A stretch of DNA of 64,000 nucleotides from Vesta saturnalis (lineage: Eukaryota > Arthropoda > Insecta > Coleoptera > Lampyridae): contig JARFJB010001598.1 in the NCBI GenBank assembly GCA_036346205.1, positions 1,903,501 through 1,967,500 of the forward strand. The letters run 5' to 3'. The notes below the pieces were generated by a model that searched no databases, was not told the origin of the DNA, and saw only the letters and a program-made list of their open reading frames with translations. Numbering within the stretch: position 1 is the first letter of the stretch; every line of letters starts with the position of its first letter. Below are positions 15,930-27,299 of the stretch, piece after piece. The translations under genes and the position numbers were made by a program.

Positions 15930-17203
15930 TTGCTACAATTAACAATAATGCCTGCTTCAGTTCTGCACACTTCTGACCACATGGGTGCTTCAGGATCACA
16001 AGAAATTTCGGTATCTAAAGATAATGTAAATGTTAAAACTACAAGATCGTTTTCAAATGTTGTTTCAAGTTCTGCTTTCCCCAAAAAAGAACAAACAATA
16101 ATTTTTTCATCAGTGGAAAGTCTTTCAGTTAAAGATTATGTATTATCAACGGGAAAACTGATTGGGCCAAAGAACGTTTTATTTGCTTCCAGGATGAGTA
16201 ACAATAGAATTTGTATTTATTTGTCATCTAAAGAACTTGTTTTCAAATTTATTGATATGGAAGGCGGAGTTAATATTAACGACATATTTATCCCTGCTAG
16301 AAAACGAATATTACCAGCTAAACGTAAAATTTTATCAAACGTTTCACCCATAATTCCTCATTACATAATAGAGGACGAGTTAAAAAAGAATAACTTACGA
16401 TTGGTGTCTCCAATATCATTTATTTGAGCTGGAATTGGGTTAGAGGAATATAGTCATGTTTACAGCTTCCGTAGACAAGTTTTTATAGTTACTGACTCTG
16501 AAGAATGCACTGATTTTCCACCATCAGTTGTTATAGATTTTGAAAATGAAGAATATAGAATTTTTCTCCCTGGTGAGAAAATCAGGTGTTTCAAATGCAA
16601 GGAATTTGGCCATATAGCATCTAAATGTACCCACTCTGATTCTGAAGACCCAGCTCCTATTATATCTAACAAGAGGAACCATCCCACTACTGGTTCTGTT
16701 AGTGTAGCAGAAGACTCGTATACCAGTGTCAATAAAAATGGAGAAACGTTGGTAATTGAGGAAGCAACATTTGCAGAGCCGCAAACATCTCATGTGGAGA
16801 AATCAGTAAATAAGAAGAGGAAACTATCACAACCAATTGAAACTGAAAACTATGACGACATCTTGTCATTACGGTCGAATGAAAACGATAATTCCTTAGA
16901 TTTTGTAAATTTTACAGATTTTTTGATAAATGTTGAAGGATGTAGTAATGCCTTAGAAACAGCAAGACTCTATACAGATGATATAAATGGTCTTATGAAA
17001 TTATTAAAAAGAACAGCATCTTATTTCTCTCAAAGAGCAACTAAGGAAAGATGCAAACGTTTGGTTAATTATCTAAAGAGAGATCTTGCAATAGAAGGTT
17101 CACCAACTTCGCCTCCTGAATCACTAAGAGGTTCATCGCTTGATCGTTCATCTTCGGTAGACAGCTTCGATGGTAACACAGAATTTCAATTAACACAAAA
17201 AAT
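15930..17203 (+). pseudogene. Tx1/L1-type LINE ORF1 (zinc knuckle)
   Basis: One frame runs from ATGs at 15930/15948, interrupted only by a TGA at 16425, through a CCHC zinc knuckle near 16580-16625 (IRCFKCKEFGHIASKC), a Lys/Arg patch (KKRKLSQ) and a Ser/Pro-rich tail. This matches ORF1 RNA-binding proteins of Tx1-clade L1-like elements, which coat the element RNA and act as chaperones. Oddly, no stop separates it from the endonuclease that starts near 17204; the same frame stays open to 17543. Either ORF1 and ORF2 are fused in this copy, or the ORF1 stop was lost. It belongs with the reverse transcriptase at 17204-20634. Confidence 0.75.
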
Positions 17204-20200
17204 TATGGCAAGTGACCCGAATATTTTTACTATAAACGCTAAAAGTCTACGAACGATATTTAAATGGACCCATCTCCTAACTCTTCTTGTTCAAGAAACA
17301 AACATAACACATGTTCCTTCTACTGGAGGTTATAGTGATTACATTTGTTTCGTTAATCCACGCACATCGGACTACAGTGGTACCTTAATTGCACTTAAAA
17401 GAAATACAAATTTAAACGTGATTAAACATGTCTTGGTTGAGTCGTACCTTCATCAAATAGATGTGTCATTCAATAATTCAGTTTGGAGCCTTTTAAATAT
17501 TTACATACCTCACAATTTATTATTATTATTATATTATTATTAGGCAAAAGACATTCTTACTAAATTAAGTATCTTTTTACAATCCTCAAACAGCAGTCAG
17601 TACATAATTATAGGAAGCGATTTTAACTGTACCCTTAATCCCCAAACTGACAGAAAAAGATCCATAGAACGATACCCTGATCTATCAAATTATCTGAGAA
17701 AAATGATTTGTGAGAAGAATTTTCAGGATTGTTGGACAGAGGTAAAGAAGGATATACTTTTCATACTCAAAATAACACTGCATCTAGACTAGACGGAATA
17801 TATTGCTCCAATAATTTGTGTACACAATTACGAGCGGCTAAGCTACACACTTCTTTTTCTGATCATCTGTCCCTCTGCGTTTCTATTAAAAGCCGGAAGA
17901 TTAAATTTTCAACCACTTACTGGAAATTCAATAACATGTTGTTACAAAATAAACCATTCACCGAGGCAATGAAAACCTTTATACAAAATGAAATTCATTA
18001 TATAAACCTAGAAAATATTTTAAGTGAATGGGAAAAATTGAAAGTGAAGATAAAAGATGTGGTAATATTATATCAACGACAATCTAAACAAAAACGCCAC
18101 CTGGAATTACGTATTGTAGAGAGTAAGTCACAAAAAGATGTTATCTTTAATAATTCAACTCCATTTCGAACTGTGAGATTAATCGATCAGGCAAGAGATA
18201 CCTATAGTAGAACGGCTATTAGCCACTAAACGTGATATTCTTATAAATCAAGATCGTCCAACATTAATATCACATATTGAGCATCCATTTAAACCTCTTT
18301 CTAGTTTAAACCACAACAATAAGACAGTTGAAGATTTACCTTCTCTCTCGTCGATAGTCGTCAATCATTTAAATCATGTAAAACTAAACACAAATTGCAT
18401 CTTGTATGATAATCTATCGAAATTATCCAATGTTGAAAAAAAATCATTAGAACAACAAATAACGCTGGATGAACTAACTAACGCTCTGAACTCATTGAAT
18501 AGAAAAAGCGCACCTGGTCTAGATGGGTTAACTGCAGATTTTTATATCTATTTCTGGGAATATTTGAAATATCCATTTTATAAAATGATAATGTCAGCCA
18601 TCGATTACATGCACTTACCAAACTCAGTAAGTAAGTCTGTAATTACCCTTTGACCTAAGAAAGGAGATAGATTAAATTTGGAAAATTGGCGAACAATATC
18701 ACTTTTAACAACATATTATAAAATATTAGCTAAAACTATATCCATAAGGTTGTCTAATGTCAGTTGCCAACAAACATAACATCCCTCTGGCTATAGTAAA
18801 TTTAGATCAAAAATCAGCATTTGACAGCATTCGACACAACTACTTATGGCATGTTTCAAAAAAAAATGAATTTTAGTGATTATTTCATAAATTGTATAAA
18901 ATTGTTGTATAAAAACGGAAAAGCGCATATTACACTTGGGCCAATTCTTACAAAAGCAATCGATTTTCAAGGAGGAATTAGACAAGGGTGTCCTTTATCC
19001 GGTCCTCTATTTTCAATTGCTATTGAACCCTTACTGTCCTTATCAAGATTTAGACTTCGAAGGTTCCCTATTAACGCTAATCCGGAATCCTTAGATATAA
19101 AAGTAAGCGCGTATGCAGACGATGTCTCGATGGTTTTTGGGTCGGTAAATGGAAGGGCAGAGACGATTCACCCTTAAATTTCCGCTGGTCATCGGAAAGT
19201 GTAAAAGTGTTAGGTATTAATTTTTTTAATAACAGTTCCTCAGACTCAAACAAAGCATATGAACTCTTGGACAACGCTCTGACGAACAACCTCGCAAAGT
19301 GGGAAAGCAGATCATCATCACTATCTGTATTAGGAAAGAAAAAAGTTATAATACCGAAACTGTTGCACATTTTACAAGTTACAAATATATCCATGCAACA
19401 ACAAAGCGCGTTGCAACAGAAAATAGTTAATTTTATGTGGAGTGGGAAACATTGGGTATCAAACATTGATCTATGCTTACCATTGAACCAAGAAGGTATC
19501 GGTCTTAGTCATCTTCCTTCAAAAATCAGAGCGATGAGAATATGGACTGCTCAAAAGCTTTCTGCTGGACCAGAAAAACAGAGTTGGAAATTAATAATTG
19601 AAGAATCTTTTAAACGCTCAGACCCATGTGGCTACACTTGGCAATGGTTTTTCCTTCGAAATAGATTTCTTTCCAAGCCATTGGTATCACCTTTTATAGC
19701 CGACCTTATTAAAGTTTTGCAATATACAAAAATAAGAATGGACAATGTTGATCCTCCTAGCATCCCCAGATTTCGTTCAACTTTATCACCACATACTGTA
19801 CCACCAGTTCTTTCATCACGATCGACAGATTACGGGTTCAATATTGTAGGAGATTTTAGACCAAACGGCGCATGGTTAACTAACAGAGCTATGTTACTTC
19901 GAATTAAACATGCCCATAAAACTATAAAAGATGCGTTATTACTCCATTACAAAAGAATAGTACACTCATTTGACGTTTTGTACCAAAATTTTTCAACATC
20001 ATTGCCTAAAAATAAATTTACCTTCAATATACCAGGAAATGGTGTAATAACACTTAAGAAAAACTCAAGAAAAAACCTACAAACTCAACTAACCTATGAA
20101 TTTTTCCAACTGCAAACGAACCAACAAATCACTGCACACTGGTTAGATTTCAAAACATATTGGGATTCATATTTCAATCCAATTACACCTGGTTTTATTG

Positions 20201-20634
20201 GAGAAATAGCGTGGAGATTTGCTAAAAACAGATTGGCCGATTGTATACTCGTTTTCAATGCCAGCCTCAGAAACACGCCAAACTGCCAGTTTTGTGATGC
20301 AACGGATACAGACTCGTGGCACATGATTTTAAATTGCCAGCACGTAAATCAGTTGTGGCCAGTAATTACGTCTTTAATCAACGATATCCTCACAACGAGT
20401 TGGTCTCCAAAGATGTCAATTGTTTGTGGAATAAGAGGAAACAACAATTCCGCCATCTTTCAAAGTTTTCTAATAAATCTTGCAAAGTTCGTTATTTACC
20501 ATCACACGTTAAACGCCGTCAAAAGCAACACGCCTGCTCCACCCTTTAAAGAAATTTACATAGAGTCTTTGAAAAGCAAATTATTCAGTTCTATTCTTGG
20601 CACTTGGGAAAAGATTCGATTGGACAATTTTTAA
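17204..20634 (+). pseudogene. Tx1/L1-type LINE ORF2: endonuclease and reverse transcriptase
   Basis: Apurinic-type endonuclease: VQETNITHV (catalytic Glu region), IIGSDFNCTLN, SRLDGIYCS and SFSDHLSL (Asp-His). Reverse transcriptase: RKSAPGLDGLTADFY, VNLDQKSAFDSI (motif A), GGIRQGCPLSGPLFSIAIEPLL and AYADDVSM (catalytic). A long open C-terminal part (19207-20634) ends with a Cys-His knuckle around 20280-20330 (CQFCD...WHMILNC), the RVT zinc-ribbon of this clade. Breaks: an (ATT)n insertion at 17516-17543, frameshifts near 17545 and 18230, a stop near 18650, a deletion near 18760 in the fingers and another near 19160 after YADD. It is probably inactive. Confidence 0.85.
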
Positions 20635-20850
20635 TAAATGGTGCAAATATGAGACAATGTGGATTGTTTGTGTGATCAAAGAAGTTAATGAGTAACAATG
20701 GATCCTAAACTGGACATGTCAAAATTAATTTAAGTTAGAGTAACTAAAATGCAAGGTGACGTGAAAGCGTACTTTTGAATTTGAATGTGACATGTGGTAA
20801 TATAATGTAGAAAAGGATAAAAGTACCAACTTTGAATAAAGTTTTGTGGC
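20635..20850 (+). other. LINE 3' UTR with poly(A) signal
   Basis: Non-coding sequence after the ORF2 stop, with AATAAA near 20837. No clear poly(A) tail or target duplication was identified. Confidence 0.4.
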
Positions 20851-21000
20851 GTGGCGGGAAATTTAAAAAATGTCTCCTTTAAGGAATGAATGAATTGAAG
20901 TTTATGTATCAAACTCTATGTTTAGTAAATAATTATAAATGGTAAAATACTTATCTTTTTTGGGTTTTTAATGTTGTATTTTAAATCATACAATCTGAAC

Positions 21001-21032
21001 GTTTCGATAACACTTACAGTTATCTTCGTCAG
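21001..21032 (-). ncRNA. Hammerhead-like core, left arm
   Basis: CTGACGA, one base, a GATAAC/GTTATC stem with a 7-nt loop, then GAAAC. It fits helix II and both conserved core strands of a hammerhead. Stem III and the cleavage site are not convincing by eye. Confidence 0.45.
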
Positions 21033-21199
21033 TAGTAATATTTGTTAAAAATTGTTAAAGATGTAAACAATTTTGTCAAAGTTGAAAAATTAATTTTTCA
21101 ATTTTGACAAAATTAATTTTTCAACTTTGACAAAATTAATTTTTCAACTTTGACAAAATTGTTTACAACATCTTTAACAATTTTTAACAAATATTACTA

Positions 21200-21231
21200 C
21201 TGACGAAGATAACTGTAAGTGTTATCGAAAC
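21200..21231 (+). ncRNA. Hammerhead-like core, right arm
   Basis: Mirror copy of the left-arm motif, with CTGACGA, helix II hairpin and GAAAC all intact. Confidence 0.45.
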
Positions 21232-21288
21232 GTTTAGATTGTATGATTTAAAATACACCATTAAAACCCAAAAAAAATAAGTATTTTA

Positions 21289-22865
21289 TTATGAGTGTTA
21301 ATGGTGAAAGTTTACATTTTCAAATTATAAATGGTGTTCAGATTACTGATGTCAACTCTATTGCTTATTGAATATTTATTATTATTTATATGGCACATTT
21401 CAAGGAGCAGACGTTTTCTAAGGTTTGTTTCTTTTACTAATATTTCGATTATTAAAGTCGAAAGGGTGGACATTTTCCAAGAACCGTAAACCTATTAGGA
21501 TTGCTCAATCCCATAACGCATGCGTTCGCCAAAATATCGATCGCTCGATTCGCTTGTGACGTCATTTGCATTCCTCAACCGGTTTGTTCACATTTATGAC
21601 AGTGTGAAGTTGAGTGCTTTGTGCTTTTAGTGTTACTTGAACAATCTCAACAATCATAATTATTTTAATTGATGTGTAAATACTTTTGTCTTTTATGTTC
21701 ATCTAAAAAGAACTTTGTGAAAACTGTGCTTTTTAACTTTAGCAGAGGATTTTAAAGATTGAATCCTTGGCTGTTCGGATCTATAAAAAGTATGCTAAAT
21801 TCTAAAAATCTGTAGTTATGTGTAATATTTTATTTTTGTTTTCATGTAATTATTTTTAGTGTAGGTATTTCTTAATTGTATAATAATTAAAAACGATATA
21901 CCAATGCAGGAATTGACCATTCAAACGGCTTATATCGCCATTTGCTTGTAAAAAGTCTAGGTAGACCTTTGCGTAGACTTAGTAAATATAGAAAATAGGT
22001 TAGAAAGTATAAGTGAACCTATCACTCTTTGTGATGCACTTTGTGTTTAAAACTATTTTTCTTAGACAAAGCAAAATTTTATTTCGAAAGATCAAACTTT
22101 TATTTTGAACTCTTTTTTCCCAAATATCAAAATAAAAAAGTTGATTAATCTATAATCAATATCACCCTTTACATGCATAGTAATACATATGTTAATAAAT
22201 TCATACTACTACCTATTGTAGGTATCATTTTACATCAATCAATGCTTAATGCATTTCCAATTATCAAAATGTAGGCCTAACATAGTTGTAATAATATATT
22301 TTATTTGTATCCGTCTTACCTAAATACCGCTAAAGTAAGGGTTTATATGATATTAAAACGATTCAATTTTAACATTAAACGCAGAAATATAACTATTATT
22401 GCTCAATTTGTTCTAAAATTATCGTAAAGATAGGTAAATAACTTCAACTTAGCTATTCACAATCAGCCGCTAACGGTAACAAGAGGTTTATCAGCGATTA
22501 TTACTGGAAAAGGTTTTAATGTGTGTTTTATTTGTAGGGTGACATTTTCTAAATATATAAGACTACTGTATGTTTTATTTTCAAGATTTTGAGTGGGTTG
22601 TGATGAATTAAAGACTGTTGAGGGTGTTTTATTGGTATGGAGTCGCATAGCATGATTTTCAAGTGAGAAAAGAATTTTGTTGTGTGTGTGTGTTTAGATG
22701 AAGGTTATGTTTTATTTCACTTTGATTATAATTTTCGTAAGTTAAGTGGTTCTGAATGGTACTTTAGAGTATATTTTGTAAAATAATTTGTGTGATTTTT
22801 TAATTGAATACTTTGTAAATTCTCGACAATGGACTAATTAGCGTGATAGCTTTACAAAAGGTTTA
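21289..22865. other. No recognisable gene
   Basis: AT-rich intergenic DNA. The minus frame at 22463-22648 shows no domain and no codon pattern that I would trust. Confidence 0.5.
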
Positions 22866-22867
22866 TA

Positions 22868-25619
22868 CAGGGCTTTTCACGATGAGTGTTAATTAGACGT
22901 TTCTGGCAAACCAGACAACGGATCAACCTGAAAATTTTACAGTATGTATAAATTAATATGATCTACACGCATAAAATATTTTAGATGATGCGGCGTTGCC
23001 GCTTCTACTATAAAGTAGCGACTACTTTGATTTTTCAAATGGAACACCCTGTATATAATATCATATTATGATTTCCTATTACTTTGTCAACTTTATGTAC
23101 TATTTCCCTATACCTATTTATTGCCGTTTAAGAGATATAAATCAATTTCGATTTTTTTTTACAAAACATGTATTTTTATAAACGCTGATAATCTTGAACT
23201 CTCTGGTTCTAAGACGATCAAATTCGAAATGGAGTGGAGTGATACCATGAGGATCTTCACTTCGAGTCATATTTTTATTTGCCTCATACAGGGTCTTTAA
23301 AAAATGCAGATACTTTGTTCACATGAAAAAAAGGAGTGGAAGTCAATTTTTTCAAATGGAACACTCTGTATATTTACACATTTTTGAGCTCTACATTCAA
23401 TTTTAGATTGACTTTTATGAGATAATGCTATTTCAATTTCGAACCGTTTTCGAGATAAACTGTTTCAAACAGAAACTGACGTGGTTTCCTTGTATTTATC
23501 ACTTATTTTTGAGGTTTAACATCTATATTATACTATGCAATACAATTTCTTTTCAATTTAGTTTTTTAACAGTCTCAAATCAGTCAATTCGAAATTGATA
23601 TGTACCTTAGAAAAAGTTATAATTTGTATGCATTGAGGTACCGTACAACATTGCAAATTAATATTTTTTGATAGTGTGCTTTGGAAAAATAAATGATCCA
23701 ATTTGGAAACTTCAAAGTTTCGTTGGTAGTTTTGATTGATTGTGATACTAATTATAATAGAAAAATGTCAAGATTAGGTTACAGTAATGAAGATTTCTTG
23801 AATTTATTAATTATTCATGGTGAGTGTAATAGAATTGCAAGTAGTACATGCCGAGTATTTCATGAAAGATATCCACAATTTCCGAAGCCAAATAATAATG
23901 TTATAAATCGACTACTACAAAACTGTAGGTTGAATGGAACCTTTCGTCCAAAAACCATTCGTAGGAAGCCTGAAGTGGATGATGATGTCAATGGCATAAC
24001 AGTTTTGGGATTTTTTAATGCATTTCCAAATGCTTCTCTACACGAGACTGAAAGGGAGATAGGTATACCCTACGTGACAATTTATCGGATTCTTAATAAG
24101 CACAAATGGCATCCCTATAAATTCTACTGTGTCCAACATTTGAAAGAGACTGATTTGCCTCGTAGAGTGGAATTCTTTGAATGGTTACTTGTCAAGACTC
24201 AAGAGGATGAACATTTCCTTGACAATATTATATGGAGAGATGAGGCCAAGTTTACAAAAAATGGAATTTTCAACAGACACAACAGTAATTATTGGGCGCC
24301 AGAAAATCCTCATGTCGTTCGCCAAAGGGGTTTTCAAGAAAAATGGCAGTTTAATGTATTTTGTGCCAAATAATGAGTCAATTTTTTATATCGAGTTTTA
24401 TGATGATAATTTGAATGCATCAAAATATGAAGATTTACTGAGAAATGGAATTCAAATGATTTTAAATAATAGGCCAGAAAGAGAACGTGTATAGTACCAA
24501 ATGGATGGTGTTCCACCCCATAATTCTCGTTCAGTAGGCGAAGCTTTAACTGAAATCTTCGAAGATAGATGGATTGGTAATAATGGACCTTTTCGTTGAC
24601 CTCCTAGAACACCAGATGGCAATCCAATAGATTATTTTGTGTGGGGTTTCATTAAAAATATGGTTTACTCCAACCCAGTAACAACAATGGAAGATATGAA
24701 ATCGAGAGTTAGAACTGCTTTCAATAGTTTAACTCCAGACTTAATCAGAAGCGCTACACATGAAAATCTTTTGAAGAGATTACATGTTTGTTTAAGTAGA
24801 GGTGGAGATGTGCCCGAACATATTCTGAAATACACTGACAATTGAATTAACTTACTAATTCATGAAATTATTTTCTGTTCGTGTGTCAGCGTTAATAAAA
24901 CGAGTTTTTTAATAATTATTTATTCATTGTATTATCTGTGACTGATGAAGGAACATCGAACGGAATCTGTTAAATTTCAAAAATAAGTGATGAATACAAG
25001 GAAACCACGTCAGTTTATGTTTGGAACAGTTTATTTCGAAAACGGTTCGAAATCGAAATAGCATTATCTGATTAAAGTCAATCTAAAATTGGATGTAGAG
25101 CTCAAAAATGTGTAAATATACAGGGTGTTCCATTTGAAAAAATTGACTTCCACTCCTTTATTCATGTAAACAAAGTATCTGCATATTTTAAAGACCCTGT
25201 ATGAGGCAAATAAAAATATGACTCGAAGTGAAGATCCTCATGGTATCACTCCACTCCATTTCGAATTTGATCGTCTTAGTACCAGAGAGTTCAAGATTAT
25301 CAGCGTTTATAAAAGTACATGTTTTGTAAAAACAAATCGAAATTCATTTTTATCTCTTAAACGGTAATAGATAGGTATAGGGAAATAATACATGAAGTTG
25401 TTTACAAAGTAATAGGAAATTATAATATGATATTATATACAGGGTGTTTCATTTGAATAATCAAAGTAGAAGTAGTAGAAACGGCAACGCCGCATCATCT
25501 AAAATTTTAAGCGTGCAGATCATATTAGAGAGCTATTATGCATACTGTCAAATTTTCAGGTTGATCCGTTGTCTGGTTTGCCAGAAACGTCTAATTAGCG
25601 CTCATCGTGAAAAGCCCTG
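22868..25619. mobile_element. Tc1/mariner-superfamily element with about 650-bp inverted ends
   Basis: The ends CAGGGCTTTTCACGATGAG and its inverted partner are flanked on both sides by TA, the expected target duplication. Inverted similarity continues for about 650 bp on each side (22868-23520 and 24969-25619), so roughly half the 2.75-kb element is inverted repeat. One transposase gene lies in the centre. The inner TIR contains a further CAGGGTGTTCCATTTGAA-type word, often seen at insect transposon ends. Confidence 0.88.
23765..24845 (+). pseudogene. Tc1/mariner-superfamily transposase, nearly complete
   Basis: About 360 codons. The N-terminal helix-turn-helix (RLGYSNEDFLNLLIIHGECN to RYPQFPKP) resembles the DUF4817 type. 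A second DNA-binding part (LHETEREIGIPYVTIYRIL) follows, then the catalytic core: WRDEAKFTKNG (first Asp), YQMDGVPPHNSRS (second Asp), RTPDGNPIDYFVWGFIK (third Asp). By my count 41 residues separate the second and third Asp. Three lesions: a frameshift near 24373, TAG at 24492 and a Trp-to-TGA change at about 24597. All three catalytic Asp remain encoded. The start at 23765 opens the conserved N-terminus; an upstream in-frame ATG at 23693 adds a non-conserved leader. Confidence 0.85.
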
Positions 25620-26251
25620 TATAGGTAATTATAATTAGATTTAAAGTTTGAGTTCGTATGTTCTTTATCTTTTACATAAACTTAAATAATTACAGTTGTC
25701 GTCCTCAGTAAATAATTAAAAATTAACTGTGGTATCAAAATAAATATATGAAATATGAAAACGCAAATATAATATAACACAGTATCTCATCAGTGATCAC
25801 CCTCTTAACTGACGTTGGCTAACAATAAAAAATGTCATAATCAAAACACAAATTTAACATTTAACTTTACAGTAGACGATAACTGTATTTGTTACCGAAA
25901 TATCAAATATGAATAAAAAATATACCATTTAATACCCAAAAGATAAGTATTTTCATTAGATTTTAACTTTCATTAGTTAGAACCTATTATCCTTTCGTTT
26001 GCTTTTTAATAATTTTACTTAGGAGAGTTTGACTGCATCGCCTTTTTCTTTAATTGCAGTATTTTAATTTTTCCTTATCTAGGTTTTGAGTTTTGTATGG
26101 TTTGTTAGCAACAAAGTTGCATTAGTGTATCAAGTACATTTCGAAGTGCAAAGATCAACAAGATTAGGCGAAGAAATTATTTTTAATCATAAAACGAGGT
26201 TAATATATAACGGTGATATCAGCAGAAAATCATTTCAACTACTTCAATAAT
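25620..26251. other. Gap: half palindromic element and OBP upstream region
   Basis: About 25700-25960 resembles one arm of the 20944-21288 element, including its outer TAATACCCAAAAGATAAG word and a diverged core at 25873-25901 (GACGA, ATAAC...GTTAC, CGAAAT). From 26200 the sequence leads into the OBP-like gene, with a TATATAA box near 26205, about 47 bp before its ATG. Confidence 0.5.
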
Positions 26252-26738
26252 ATGAAACTTGCAATCATATCTTTCTTCGTTGCCACAGCAGTGTTTGTAA
26301 AGGTCTCTGTGAGTAATTAATGCTGCACATAAATAACTGTTTCTTTTATAGGTTGAAAGTATTTGTATAAACATTTTAGATGAAGATGAAGAAATTTGTG
26401 CAAAACCGTTAGGCTTAAATGCTGCATCAGTATTTCATTTTTATAACAGTGATTCGGATGATCCAAAATTTGTTCAATTTTTAAACTGCGTTTGGTTTAA
26501 GTGGAATTTTATTGACGCAGATGGTGCTGTCCATTTTGATAACATAAAGAACTCAGATACATTGCCATGGAACATAGCTAAATACTGTCTAGATATTGTT
26601 CAAGTGTCGATATTAAGAATGCAAGACTATAAAGATGCTGCAAGTTTTTGTGAACAAAACCCGCCTGCCGAACTAACTCCTTTTTCTGTTAGAAGATGTA
26701 TTACTAAGAATTTTAAACCAACACCTTTTATTCTTTAA
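26252..26738 (+). CDS. Odorant-binding-protein-like secreted protein
   Basis: Two exons, 26252-26308 and 26352-26738, joined in phase across a 43-bp GTGAGT...TATAG intron, give 147 residues. The first 19 form a signal peptide (MKLAIISFFVATAVFVKVS). The mature part has six Cys. The stretch FLNCVWFKWNFIDADGAVHF followed by KYCLDI is characteristic of the insect PBP/GOBP fold, which binds small hydrophobic ligands in sensillar lymph or other secretions. Cys spacing is unusual: the classical C2-x3-C3 pair is missing, as in Minus-C OBPs, yet extra Cys occur near the N-terminus and in SFCEQN. AATAAA lies at about 26754. The frame is intact, so it looks like a live host gene. Class and ligand are inferred. 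Confidence 0.8.
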
Positions 26739-26817
26739 AACAAAGAGCGTGATAAATAAATGGAATTATCTTAGTTGTGTTATCATTTATTCCTATCTTT
26801 TTAAAGATCAGGTTAAA

Positions 26818-26829
26818 GGGGGGGGGGGG
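26818..26829. repeat. G12 homopolymer
   Basis: TTAAA followed by 12 G. An identical TTAAA-G12 run occurs at 32982-32998. Confidence 0.9.
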
Positions 26830-27299
26830 AATTCCGGCCACTTCCCAGCAAACACAATGACGTCACTATAACGTGTAATTACAGTCACTTTTATATGACG
26901 TAGCGACGGTATAAATTAACGTCTTTAGCACGTCATTATTGACGTGATAATGTCACAGCCCACCGACGTCAAATTTGAACGTCGATGGTACGTTATAACG
27001 GTACGTTTATTAGACGTCATAATTAAGGTGATTTTAACGGCATTTACGACAAAATATACTACGAATATTTTCCTATACAATATAATTTATTTATATAAAT
27101 AATTGGTACAAAATAAGTTCATATATAAAAATATATAACAATACACGCAACATTACAGTTTGAAATATATATTTCATATATGAAAGCACAAAGCCGTAGA
27201 CGGCTTTGCATATAATCAACCAGTACAAATAAGTGTCCAGTAAAAAGGTTGAATAATACAAATAAATGTTAAATAAGCAGGGAATTCCTTAGTATGGTA

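Larger units (their letters stand above)
20944..21288. mobile_element. Palindromic element with two hammerhead-like cores
   Basis: Near-perfect inverted arms of about 115 bp (outer words AATACTTAT...GGGTTTTTAATG) surround tandem 28-30-bp units of AATTAATTTTTCAACTTTGA type at the centre. Each arm holds the same core: CTGACGA, a 6-bp GATAAC/GTTATC hairpin, then GAAAC, at 21001-21032 (-) and 21200-21231 (+). There is no ORF. A single diverged arm recurs at about 25700-25960. It could be a foldback transposon or a retrozyme-like inverted dimer. Confidence 0.65.

Noticed and set aside
24945..24980. CTGATGAAGGAACATCGAAC as a further hammerhead core
   Set aside because: CUGAUGA is present but the following arms do not pair properly and GAAAC is replaced by GAACG.
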